In this document: piece by piece, positions 1 through 7,853 of the stretch
How positions within the stretch are numbered: the stretch's first letter is position 1
Layout of the letters: every line of letters starts with the position of its first letter
Assembly (NCBI RefSeq): GCF_900090325.1
Contig: NZ_FMHW01000002.1
Location: forward strand, 248,001-312,000
Reading direction: 5' to 3'
DNA length: 64,000 nucleotides
DNA from: Micromonospora pallida
GTDB lineage: Bacteria; Actinomycetota; Actinomycetes; Mycobacteriales; Micromonosporaceae
Made by a program: the position numbers and the translations under genes
Notes under the pieces: generated by a model
What the model was told of the DNA's origin: nothing
The model's database searches: none
The model's input: only the letters and a program-made list of their open reading frames with translations

Positions 1-2005
1 CCCGTTCCTCGTCGTCCGAGCCGGTGGTGGCCGGTCCGGGGCCGGACGGCTCCGGCTCGGCGAACTCGGGCGCCTCCTCGTCGTCGGCCGGTTCCGGGGT
101 GTCGGCGTCGTCGTCCCGGGCGGGCAGCGCGGCGGCCAGCGCCAGCACCGAACGCAGCAGCGGCAGCGCGGCCAGGGCGTTCGCCCCCTCGCCGAGGTCG
201 AGCCGGAGATCCAGCAGCGGGGTCAGGCCGAGCACGTCGGCGGCGAGCCGGACGGCCGGGTGCCCGCCGTGGTCGGGCAGCAGGCACCAGTGCCGGGTCT
301 GCCCGGCCAGATCGCGGCCGACCATGCCGGCGGCCACGCCAACCGGGCCGTCCAGCAGCACCGGAAGGCGGCGGGCGGCCGCGCCGAGCAGGATCCCGGT
401 GGCCACCGCGATGTCACCACCACCCAGGTCGGCCAGGACCGCCTTGGGTTCCCGCGCGGAGCCCCGGGTCCGGTGCAGGGCGTCGCGGACCGTCGCGCAG
501 CGGGTCATCCACGCGGCGTCGTCGACCCGGCCGTCGCGGACCACCCGGCCGAGCACGGCCGGCGGTTCCGCCCCGGCCGTCGCGGCCAGCACCGCCGCCG
601 CCGCGGCATCGGTGCCGGCGCCGCAGGCGGCCAGCACCAGCAGGTGTACGCCCGCCTCGGCGGCTTCCTCGGCGAGCCGCCAGCCGTGTCGCAGCGCCGA
701 CTCGACCGCGTCGCCGGTCAGCGCCGGCCCGTCCTCGATCGGGGCCGCCGTCGGGGCGTCCACCACCTGGATGGTCGCCTCGCTCTCGGCGGCGAGCCGG
801 GCCAGCACGCCGACGCCGGCCCGCGCCTGCGCGGCCCGCCGGGCGGACTCGCCGGCCACCGAACCGGCGGCGACCCCGCCCTCGTGGTCGCCGTGCAGCA
901 GCAGCACGCGTACGGACCCCCACGCCTTCGGGGTGGGCGTGCCCTGGGTGGCGGCGGCGAAGCCGACCACCCGCTCCAGCACCCCGAGGCCCGTCCCCGG
1001 TACGTCCCGGGTGGCGAGGTGCTCCAGGGCCTGTGGGCCGGCGTGCTCGTCGGGCAGCGGCAGTTCCATGCCGCCCTGGATGACCAGGCCGGTGGCGACC
1101 ATCGGCAGCGCCATGGTCGGCGCGGCCCAGGACGTACCGACCGCCGGGTCCGGGGACGGCGCGACGACCGGGGTCAGCACCTCCGGCAGGGGCGGCTCCG
1201 CCGCCGGACCGGTGTTCGCGTCGGTGCTGGCGGTCACCAGGACGTCCGGGCCGGCGGGGCCGGCCTGCGCCGGGACAGCCACCCGGGACGCGTCGGGCGA
1301 CGTGGCTGCTGGGGCTGGGGTGGTTGCAGGGGTCCCCTGCTCATCAAAAAGCGGTAACAGGGGACCCCTGCTACCACCGCCGGCCGGGACCTGGGCGGTG
1401 GCGGTGGCGGTGGGGCCGTCCGGGGCGGCGGCGGGCAGGGCCGTGTCGGGCAGGGGGGTGCCGGGCTTCAGCCAGCAGGGCTGACCGGCCACCACCAGCG
1501 CCACCGCGTCGCAGGCGTCGGCGACGGCCCGGTTGGCCGTCCCGAGCGCGTCGGCGAAGGCCCGCCCGAGCGGGGTGGTCGGCACCAGCGACAGTCCCAC
1601 CTCCGGGCTCACCAGCACCAGCCGCGCCGGGCAGGACCGGACCGCGTCGGCCAGCTCGGCGATGGTGACGGTGTCGTCGGCCGGCTGGTGGACCGGGTCG
1701 AGCAGCACGGTCACCCAGCCGCCGAGGTCGTCCACGAGCAGCGTCTCGTGCGGCTGCGCCGAGGCGAGCACGTCGGCCAACCGGCGCGGGTCGTCGCCGG
1801 TCTCCTCGGTGGTCCAGCTCTCCGGCCGACGGCTGCGGTGCGCCGCCAGCCGGGCCGCCCACTCGGCGTCGTCCGGGTCCCCGCCGGTCGCGGTCGCCAC
1901 GTAACGGACGTTGGCCGCGTCGGCCACCAGCGATTCGGCGAACTCGGACTTGCCGGACCGGATACCGCCGAGCACCAGGACCGTGTTCCACCCGTCTACG
2001 GACAT
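1..2005 (-). CDS. CobU-CobT fusion (adenosylcobinamide kinase / DMB phosphoribosyltransferase), 3' end off window
   Basis: An open frame of 668 codons runs from ATG at 2005 off the left edge without a stop. Residues 1 to about 182 are CobU-like: Walker A GGIRSGKS at 13-20 and the late segment FADALGTANRAVADACD typical of adenosylcobinamide kinase/guanylyltransferase. Residues about 260-635 are CobT-like, with VPGTGLGVLE replacing the family's PGSLG-LE, GGGDIAVATG and DLGEGANAL, where the family has its catalytic glutamate. CobU salvages cobinamide and CobT activates dimethylbenzimidazole for the lower ligand of cobalamin. The two domains are joined by a Pro/Ala-rich linker whose residues 210-228 are encoded by a 57-bp palindromic repeat. 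A further acidic, proline-rich tail follows CobT. The start is supported by TAAGGT six bases upstream. CobT motifs are divergent, so activity of that half is uncertain. Confidence 0.85.
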   Translation of the reverse strand, partial: MSVDGWNTVLVLGGIRSGKSEFAESLVADAANVRYVATATGGDPDDAEWAARLAAHRSRRPESWTTEETGDDPRRLADVLASAQPHETLLVDDLGGWVTVLLDPVHQPADDTVTIAELADAVRSCPARLVLVSPEVGLSLVPTTPLGRAFADALGTANRAVADACDAVALVVAGQPCWLKPGTPLPDTALPAAAPDGPTATATAQVPAGGGSRGPLLPLFDEQGTPATTPAPAATSPDASRVAVPAQAGPAGPDVLVTASTDANTGPAAEPPLPEVLTPVVAPSPDPAVGTSWAAPTMALPMVATGLVIQGGMELPLPDEHAGPQALEHLATRDVPGTGLGVLERVVGFAAATQGTPTPKAWGSVRVLLLHGDHEGGVAAGSVAGESARRAAQARAGVGVLARLAAESEATIQVVDAPTAAPIEDGPALTGDAVESALRHGWRLAEEAAEAGVHLLVLAACGAGTDAAAAAVLAATAGAEPPAVLGRVVRDGRVDDAAWMTRCATVRDALHRTRGSAREPKAVLADLGGGDIAVATGILLGAAARRLPVLLDGPVGVAAGMVGRDLAGQTRHWCLLPDHGGHPAVRLAADVLGLTPLLDLRLDLGEGANALAALPLLRSVLALAAALPARDDDADTPEPADDEEAPEFAEPEPSGPGPATTGSDDEER
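1322..1378. repeat. 57-bp palindromic repeat, copy 1 (inside a coding region)
   Basis: Two arms of the form GGTWRCAGGGGWCCCCTGYT are separated by a short A-rich core. The element is 57 bp long, the same length as copies at 15662 and 21347, and its core is in the opposite orientation to the 15662 copy. It lies inside the CobU-CobT reading frame and is read through without a stop. Each arm is itself close to a perfect palindrome around GGGGWCCCC. Confidence 0.85.
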
Positions 2006-2011
2006 GCCCGT

Positions 2012-2017
2012 ACCTTA
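2012..2017 (-). promoter_or_regulatory. candidate -10 of a leaderless cobUT transcript
   Basis: TAAGGT lies six bases before the ATG at 2005 on the minus strand, and no Shine-Dalgarno sequence is visible. This spacing places the transcription start at or next to the ATG. Confidence 0.45.
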
Positions 2018-2056
2018 GGCCACCGTTCGCATTCCGAGTCCGCAGGTGGGCGTACC

Positions 2057-3942
2057 TCAGCGGTCGGGGTAGAGGGCGGCCACGTCGGCGGCGTACCGCT
2101 CGCGTACCACGTCGCGCCGGACCTTCAGGGTGGGCGTGAGCTCCCCGGCGGCCTCGGTGAGGTCGCCGGGCAGGATGCGGAAGGCCTTGACCGCCTCCGC
2201 GTGCGAAACGGACCGGTTGGCCCGGTCGACGGCGGTCTGGATCTCCGCGCGCAGCGCCGGGTCCTCGCGCAGCTCGGCCACGGTGGCGCCGGGCCGTCCG
2301 TGCGCGTCCCGCCAGCGGGCGAACTCCGATGGGTCGACGGTGACCAACGCGGCCACGTACGGCCGGCCGTCGCCGACCAGCATGCACTGGCTGACCAGGG
2401 GGTGCGCGCGGATCAGGGCCTCGATCGGCGCGGGGGCCACGTTCTTGCCGGCCGCGGTGACGATGATCTCCTTCTTCCGGCCGGTGATCCGCAGATAGCC
2501 GTCGGCGTCCAGGCTGCCGAGGTCGCCGGTGCGCAGCCAGCCGTCGGCGGTGAACACCTGCCGGGTCGCCTCCGGGTTGTGCCAGTACTCGCGGAACACC
2601 ACGTCGCCCCGGACGAGGATCTCACCGTCGTCGGCGACGGCCAGCCGGACGCCCGGCAGGGGCCGGCCGACCGTGCCGATCCGCATCGCCGAGGGACGGT
2701 TCACCGCCAGCGCGGGCGAGGTCTCGGTCAGGCCGTACCCCTCCAACAGGAGAATCCCGGCCCCCCGGAAGAAGTGCGCCATCCGCTCGCCCAGCGGCGC
2801 ACCGCCGACGACCGCCAGCCGGCACCGACCGCCCAGCATCCCCCGCAGCCGCCGGTACGCGACCACGTCGAGCAACCGGTGCGCCAGCCGCAGCCCGGTC
2901 CCCGGCCCGGCGGCGCTGTCCAGGCTCCGGCTGTAGGCCACCGCGACCCGGTACGCGACCCCGGTCAGCCACCCCCGGAACGCGGCGACCGGCCGCCACC
3001 CCCGACGCACGTCGGCCTGCTGACGGACCCGGTCGTGCAGCTTCTCGAAGACCCTCGGCACGGCCAGCACGAACGTGGGACGGAACCGCTGGAGCTGCTT
3101 GACCAGCCCGCGCGGGTCGGGAACGTGCACCAGGGTCGCCCGGGCCCGCACCGACCCGATCTGGACCAGCCGGGCGAACGTGTGCGCCAGGGGCAGGAAC
3201 AGCACCGTGGACGCCCCGCGCGGAACAGTTCCGGCAGGACGGCGGTCGCGTTGCCGACGTCGAGCAGGAGGTTGCGGTGCGTCAGCACGCAGCCCTTGGG
3301 ACGGCCGGTCGTGCCGCTGGTGTAGACGATCGTCGCGATGTCGTCGCCGCCGATCCCGCACCGACGGGCCGCCACCGTCTCCGGGTCGACGCCGCGTCCC
3401 CGGTCCACCAGGTCGACCAGATCGCCGGCGTCGATCCGCCACACCTGCCGCAGCGTCGGCAGGTCGGACCGCCGGTCGGCCAGCGTCCGGGCGTGGTCGG
3501 CGCTCTCCACCACGCACGCCACGGCCCCCGCGTCGGCGAGGATCCAGGCCACCTGGTCGGGGCTCGACGTGTCGTACACCGGGACCGGCACCGCGCCGAT
3601 CGACCAGAGGGCGTAGTCGACCAGGGTCCACTCGTACCGGGTCCGGCTCAGCAGGCCCACCCGGTCCCCGGTCGCCACCCCGGCCGCCACGAATCCCCGG
3701 GCCAGGGCGGCCACCTCGTCGCGGAACTGCCGGCAGGTCACCGGCACGGCGTCGCCGTCTGCCCGCTGCGGGCGTCGGGCGCCGTGCCGGTGACCGTCCG
3801 GACACGGCCAAGACCGGGGATCCGGGTCCGGGCGGAGGAACTGCACCGCCTCCGGGTCCCGCCGGGCGTTCTCCCAGACCATGTCGGCCAGGCCGCCCAC
3901 CTCGACGCCGGTGACCACCGGCGCTACCGCCATGTCCCGCAC
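2057..3942 (-). pseudogene. long-chain acyl-CoA synthetase (FadD, AMP-forming), frameshifted
   Basis: The product would be an AMP-forming fatty acyl-CoA synthetase of about 620 residues, close to the intact paralog at 55282-57102. The N-terminal half (YEWTLVDYALWS and P-loop YTSGTTGRPKG) and the C-terminal half (FLPLAHTFARLVQ, YGLTETSPA, the ITGRKKEIIVTAAGKN lysine motif) are in different frames. The switch falls in a run of four C (plus strand 3214-3217) just after the LPELFRAG segment; one added base restores the family sequence GASTVLFLPLAH. This is either a real inactivating deletion or a homopolymer sequencing error. The GTG at 3942 sits seven bases after GGAGG; GTG at 3948 aligns with the paralog start. 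The gene lies 52 bases upstream of cobUT on the same strand. Confidence 0.8.
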
Positions 3943-4099
3943 CAGCACACCTCCAGTCCCACCGGACAGCCCTGGCCGATGATGTCGCGGCAGCCGGTGG
4001 TGGCGGCGGGGAACGCGCGAACCGCCCCGCCGCGCGGCCCGGAGTGCTAGGCGGCACCGGCGGGGACGGCCGTCCATGTCCGCCGGCCGGTACGCCGAC

Positions 4100-4105
4100 T
4101 AGGCT
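4100..4105 (+). promoter_or_regulatory. candidate -10 for the small protein/M50 operon
   Basis: TAGGCT lies about 48 bases before the ATG at 4153. A clear ribosome binding site (GAGGGGAG) follows it. No good -35 was recognised. Confidence 0.3.
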
Positions 4106-4152
4106 GGCAACGGCCGTCCCGGGCGGGACGCATCAGCGAGGGGAGACACGGC

Positions 4153-4353
4153 ATGCCGTGGAGCTGGCGGTACGAGGGTGCGAACGGCGAGTCGGTGGAC
4201 GGACCCACCGAGACGTTCAGCAGCCAGGCGGACGCCGAGTCCTGGATCGGGCAGACCTGGCGGCAGCTCGCCTCGTCCGGTGTCACCTCCGTCGACCTGG
4301 TCGAGGACGACCGGGTCGAGTACCGGATGAGCCTCGCCCCCACAGCCGAGTGA
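4153..4353 (+). CDS. small conserved hypothetical protein (66 aa)
   Basis: A 66-residue acidic protein beginning MPWSWRYEGANGE, with no signal peptide, membrane segment or cysteine. GAGGGGAG precedes the ATG by seven bases. The stop codon overlaps the GTG start of the downstream M50 protease in a GTGA arrangement, so the two are very probably translationally coupled. The alternating hydrophobic and charged residues with two tryptophans look like a compact alpha/beta domain. I do not recognise a named family and assign no function. Confidence 0.75.
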   Translation: MPWSWRYEGANGESVDGPTETFSSQADAESWIGQTWRQLASSGVTSVDLVEDDRVEYRMSLAPTAE

Positions 4354-5147
4354 CCGGGTACGACCGCCCCGGCGGTGGCGAGCCGCTGGTGCTCGGGGTG
4401 CCCCGGGCGGCGTTCCGACCCAGTCCGGTCTTCCTGGCGCTGGTCGCGCTCTTCGTCACCAGCGCCGTGCTCACCTGGCACCGGGTCGGCAACGTCCGGC
4501 TGGATGTCTTCCTCTTCGTCGTCTCCGGCTGGCTGGTCTCGCTCTGCCTGCACGAGTACGCCCACGCGGTCGTGGCCTTCCGGGCCGGCGACCAGAGCGT
4601 GGCGCACCGGGGCTACCTGACCCTCAACCCGCTGAAGTACAGCCACCCGCTGTTGTCGATCGTGCTGCCGGTGGTGGTCGTGCTGCTCGGCGGCATCGGG
4701 CTGCCCGGCGGGGCGGTCTGGGTGGACCGGCACCGGATCCCCGGCCGGCTGCGGCACACCCTGGTCAGCCTGGCCGGCCCGGCCACCAACGTGCTGTTCA
4801 CCCTGGTGCTGATCCTGGCGCTGCGGCTGACCGGCTCCGCCCCGTTGGAGTTCCTGGCCGCCCTGGCGCTGTTGGCCTTCCTCCAGCTCACCGCGAGCGC
4901 GCTCAACCTGCTCCCGGTGCCGGGGCTGGACGGCGGCAACATGATCCAGCCGTGGCTCAACCCGCAGTGGCGACGGATGTACGACCTGTTCGCCCCGTAC
5001 GGGTTCATCCTGCTCTTCGCGTTGCTGTGGAACCCGCGGATCGCCGGGTGGTTCTTCGGCGCGGTCTTCGCCGTCGGGGACGCCCTCGGCCTGCCCGCCC
5101 CGCTCTACGCGCTCGGCCTCGACCTGATCCGCTTCTGGTCGTCCTGA
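4350..5147 (+). CDS. M50 (site-2 protease-like) membrane metallopeptidase
   Basis: A 265-residue polytopic membrane protein with the zinc-binding HEYAH motif near residue 70 and the downstream LNLLPVPGLDGG motif, which supplies the third zinc ligand in the S2P/M50 family. Five to six hydrophobic segments surround these motifs. Members cleave substrates within the membrane; the substrate here is unknown. The GTG start at 4350 overlaps the upstream stop codon. A longer frame back to 4044 is open but runs through the previous gene and is not used. A perfect hairpin at 5232-5270 ends the transcript. Confidence 0.88.
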   Translation: MTGYDRPGGGEPLVLGVPRAAFRPSPVFLALVALFVTSAVLTWHRVGNVRLDVFLFVVSGWLVSLCLHEYAHAVVAFRAGDQSVAHRGYLTLNPLKYSHPLLSIVLPVVVVLLGGIGLPGGAVWVDRHRIPGRLRHTLVSLAGPATNVLFTLVLILALRLTGSAPLEFLAALALLAFLQLTASALNLLPVPGLDGGNMIQPWLNPQWRRMYDLFAPYGFILLFALLWNPRIAGWFFGAVFAVGDALGLPAPLYALGLDLIRFWSS

Positions 5148-5231
5148 CCCGACCGGCCGGCCCTGGTCCGTCCATGGCCCGTGCCCGGCACGTCCGCCCA
5201 CGGTCGCCCGTCGGGGACCTGGCCGACCGGG

Positions 5232-5270
5232 CCGGTCCGGGACCGTCGGTGCACGACGGTCCCGGACCGG
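5232..5270. terminator. bidirectional hairpin terminator between convergent genes
   Basis: A perfect 17-bp inverted repeat (arm CCGGTCCGGGACCGTCG) with a 5-nt loop lies between the M50 gene and the convergent aldo/keto reductase. There is no U tract, as is common in high-G+C actinomycetes. Confidence 0.75.
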
Positions 5271-5279
5271 TGCGGCGGG

Positions 5280-6278
5280 TCAGGGCCGCCGGGCGGGGCT
5301 CTCCGTCCGGGCCGGGTCCCGCTCGGTGATCGGGTCGACGACCTCGTCGATGGCCTTGAGCAGGTCCGCGTCGAGCTGCACGCCGCTCGCCTTGACGTTG
5401 TCGTGCACCTGCTCCGGGCGGGACGCGCCGATGATCGCCGAGGAGACGTTCGAGTTCTGCAGCACCCAGGCGATGGCGAGCTGGGCCATGGTCAGCCCGG
5501 CCTGGTCGGCGAGCGGCCGGAGCCGCTGCACGGTGGTGAGCACCTCGTCGGTGAGGAACCGGGCCACGAAGGTCGCCCCGGACTTCTCGTCGGTGGCCCG
5601 GGAGCCGGCCGGCGGCGGCTGCCCCGGCAGGTACTTGCCGGAGAGGACGCCCTGCGCCATCGGCGACCAGACGATCTGGCCGATCCCCAGCTCCTCGCAG
5701 GTGGGGACCACCTCGGCCTCGATCACCCGCCACAGCATGGAGTACTGCGGCTGGCTGGAGACCAACGGGATCCGCAGCTCGCGGGCGAGCTGGTGGGCCG
5801 CGCGGATCTGCGACGCCTTCCACTCCGAGACCCCGATGTAGTGCGCCTTGCCGGAGTGCACGATGTCGGCGAACGCCTCCATCGTCTCCTCCAGCGGGGT
5901 GCTGTAGTCGTACCGGTGGGCCTGGTACAGGTCCACGTAGTCGGTGCGCAGCCGACGCAGTGAGCCGTTGATCGACTCCATGATGTGCTTGCGGGACAGG
6001 CTCCGGTCGTTGCGCCCGGGCCCGGTCGGCCAGAAGACCTTGGTGAAGATCTCCAGCCCCTCCCGGCGCTCGCCGTGCAGGGCCCGTCCGAGGACCTCCT
6101 CGGCGCGGGTGCCGGCGTAGACGTCGGCGGTGTCGAAGGTGGTGATGCCCACGTCGAGCGCGGCCCGGACGCAGGCCAGCGCGGCCTCCTCCTCGACCTG
6201 CGACCCGTGGGTGATCCAGTTGCCGTACGAGATTTCGCTGACCATCAGGCCGGAACGGCCCAGGTGACGGAATTCCAT
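5280..6278 (-). CDS. aldo/keto reductase (Kv-beta/YghZ-like)
   Basis: A 332-residue cytosolic NADPH-dependent oxidoreductase with a TIM-barrel fold. The catalytic tetrad is visible as D49, Y54 (TADVYAG), K80 (IFTKVFW) and H121 (YQAHRYD). The beginning MEFRHLGRSGLMVSEISYGNW and the long FWPTGPGRNDRSLSRKHI loop resemble the potassium-channel beta-subunit-like subfamily. Substrate cannot be predicted. TAGGGT lies six bases before the ATG with no Shine-Dalgarno sequence, suggesting a leaderless mRNA. The tnpB element lies immediately upstream and may have displaced the original promoter context. Confidence 0.9.
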   Translation of the reverse strand: MEFRHLGRSGLMVSEISYGNWITHGSQVEEEAALACVRAALDVGITTFDTADVYAGTRAEEVLGRALHGERREGLEIFTKVFWPTGPGRNDRSLSRKHIMESINGSLRRLRTDYVDLYQAHRYDYSTPLEETMEAFADIVHSGKAHYIGVSEWKASQIRAAHQLARELRIPLVSSQPQYSMLWRVIEAEVVPTCEELGIGQIVWSPMAQGVLSGKYLPGQPPPAGSRATDEKSGATFVARFLTDEVLTTVQRLRPLADQAGLTMAQLAIAWVLQNSNVSSAIIGASRPEQVHDNVKASGVQLDADLLKAIDEVVDPITERDPARTESPARRP

Positions 6279-6284
6279 GCCCCG

Positions 6285-6290
6285 ACCCTA
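6285..6290 (-). promoter_or_regulatory. candidate -10 of a leaderless aldo/keto reductase transcript
   Basis: TAGGGT is six bases before the ATG at 6278. The insertion element ends a few bases further upstream, so any -35 would be at or inside the element edge. Confidence 0.4.
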
Positions 6291-6299
6291 ATGCTGTGC

Positions 6300-6390
6300 C
6301 CACTAACGTTCACCGGCTGTCCGGTGGGTTGTTGTGGATCCTCGCTGGTTGGGCGAGCGACTCCCCACCACTGGTTGGTGGGGCGGGCCA
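6300..6390 (-). ncRNA. candidate omega-RNA scaffold at the tnpB 3' end
   Basis: On the tnpB strand three hairpins follow one another: CCCCACCA/TGGTGGGG (6383-6363), CTCGC/GCGAG (6357-6341) and CACCGG/CCGGTG (6326-6311), then AACGTT and the element edge. This layout fits an omega-RNA whose guide would begin in the flanking DNA next to 6300. Purely structural inference; no expression evidence. Confidence 0.35.
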
Positions 6391-7742
6391 CAGCGGGCCA
6401 TCCTGACCTTCGCGCCGCCGGGTGGGCGGCGGGGGTCACGTCGGGACCGGCCGGCGCCGGGTAGGTGCCGGCCGGCTCGACGGTGCGTGACCACCCCAGG
6501 CAACACAACTTGCGTGCCGGTGGTGGTGGGTCCGCCGCCCGGTGTGCGGGTGGCGATGCTGGCCGCCGCGACGACGTCGCGGTGACCGGAGAACTGGCAG
6601 TGCGGGCAGGTCAGGGTCCGTCCACGCGGTTTCGGCACCCGCCGTGCGCAGGTGGGGCAGGTGGAGGAGGTGCCGCGCTCGTCGACGAGGTGGACGGTGA
6701 TGCCGGCGAGGGTGGCCTTGTCGGTGAGGATCTGTAGGAGGCGGCCGATCTGCCATTGCCGTAGCCGCAGGTTGTGCCGCCGCCCGGCCGGCAGGTCCAG
6801 GACGCCACGCGAGTCGCCCACCTTGAGCACTCCGACCCGCTGGTTGACAGCCCAACCGATGACGGTGCGGGCGGCTTCGTGTTGGGCCTGCCGCACCCGC
6901 CGCCGATGGCGGCCCTCCACCCGCCGGACCCGGGCCCGATACTTCCGCCACCGGCGTGACCCGCGCTGGCCTGGTTTCGGTGCTCGGCGGGCGACGGCCC
7001 GGCGGCGGGCTTTGGAGTCGGCGAGGTGCATGCGGTGCTCGGCGCGGATCGCCCGCCCCGACACCAACAACGCCTCCCCACCAGGCCCGACCACCGCGAA
7101 CGGATGGATGATGCCCACGTCGACGCCGGCCACCCGGCCGGGGTCCGGCCCCACACCAGGCGGATAGACCGTAATCGGGACTTCGGCGGTGACGTCCAGG
7201 AACAGGCGACCGCCCTCACACAGCAGGGTGATCGAGCGGACCTGCTCGACCGGATACGGCACCTCGCGAGCCAGACGCACCCACAACGGCCGGGTACCTC
7301 GCGCGGTAGGGATACGCACGCGCCGGCCGTCGAGGGTGAACGTGCCGTGATACCAGCGCACCGGCACCAACCCCCGCCGACGCCTGGGGAACCGCGCCGA
7401 CACGTCCCCGGTCTTGCGGCGTTTCGCCGCCGCGAACCACGCATCCGAGAACCGCCGCAACACCGACCGCGCGCCCCTGGTGTCCAACTCGGCGAACGTG
7501 CCCGGACCCGACGCTGACAACTCCCGGCACAACTCCTGATAGCCCGTCAACGGCGCGTTCTGCCGGCGGCGCCGCCACGCGTTGACCTCCAACACGCACG
7601 CCCACACGTCACCGGCCGACCGCAGCAACCCGAAACACCGCCGACGCTGCCCCGACGTCACCCGCAACCCGACACGGGCAGTCCGATGCACCACCAGAGG
7701 CGCACCCGGATCCCGACGACGAGGCATTGACCCAGCCAACAC
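6303..7742 (-). CDS. tnpB: TnpB family RNA-guided nuclease / transposon accessory protein
   Basis: A 479-residue protein with N-terminal basic OrfB domain, RuvC-I aspartate D208 (GVDVG), zinc ribbon C362-C365 and C379-C382, and RuvC-III aspartate D389 (GHRDVVAAASIA). At the RuvC-II position, where most TnpB proteins have the E of an EDL motif, this one has VGDSRGV (glycine); an acidic VDERGTSS (E355) lies directly before the zinc ribbon. Known TnpBs are guided by an omega-RNA made from the 3' end of the gene. The 80-residue tail after D389 overlaps the hairpin-rich element end and looks like RNA-coding sequence read as protein. A start at M6 is also possible. Confidence 0.85.
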   Translation of the reverse strand: MLAGSMPRRRDPGAPLVVHRTARVGLRVTSGQRRRCFGLLRSAGDVWACVLEVNAWRRRRQNAPLTGYQELCRELSASGPGTFAELDTRGARSVLRRFSDAWFAAAKRRKTGDVSARFPRRRRGLVPVRWYHGTFTLDGRRVRIPTARGTRPLWVRLAREVPYPVEQVRSITLLCEGGRLFLDVTAEVPITVYPPGVGPDPGRVAGVDVGIIHPFAVVGPGGEALLVSGRAIRAEHRMHLADSKARRRAVARRAPKPGQRGSRRWRKYRARVRRVEGRHRRRVRQAQHEAARTVIGWAVNQRVGVLKVGDSRGVLDLPAGRRHNLRLRQWQIGRLLQILTDKATLAGITVHLVDERGTSSTCPTCARRVPKPRGRTLTCPHCQFSGHRDVVAAASIATRTPGGGPTTTGTQVVLPGVVTHRRAGRHLPGAGRSRRDPRRPPGGAKVRMARCGPPHQPVVGSRSPNQRGSTTTHRTAGER

Positions 7743-7791
7743 CAGCGGTACGACACTTTCCGGAGCCGACCGATCACCCGGTCAACGTTCA
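6305..7791 (-). mobile_element. IS605/IS1341-type element carrying only tnpB
   Basis: The octamer AACGTTCA occurs at both 6305-6312 and 7784-7791, flanking a single tnpB with no tnpA. Subterminal hairpins lie at the 3' side of the gene (6311-6326, 6341-6357, 6363-6383). Such elements lack terminal inverted repeats and target duplications, so the exact ends are inferred only from the shared octamer and could be off by tens of bases. It sits between an aldo/keto reductase and the WG-repeat protein. Confidence 0.6.
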
Positions 7792-7853
7792 AAGACGAGG
7801 CACTAGCCCGAACCCGAGACGGTCGACCGGGGCGGCCCGCGGCCGGCACCCGC

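Noticed and set aside
24..1484. Long plus-strand frame (486 codons) opposite cobUT
   Set aside because: Low-complexity Ser/Arg/Ala sequence, antisense shadow of the CobU-CobT frame, which has recognisable motifs.
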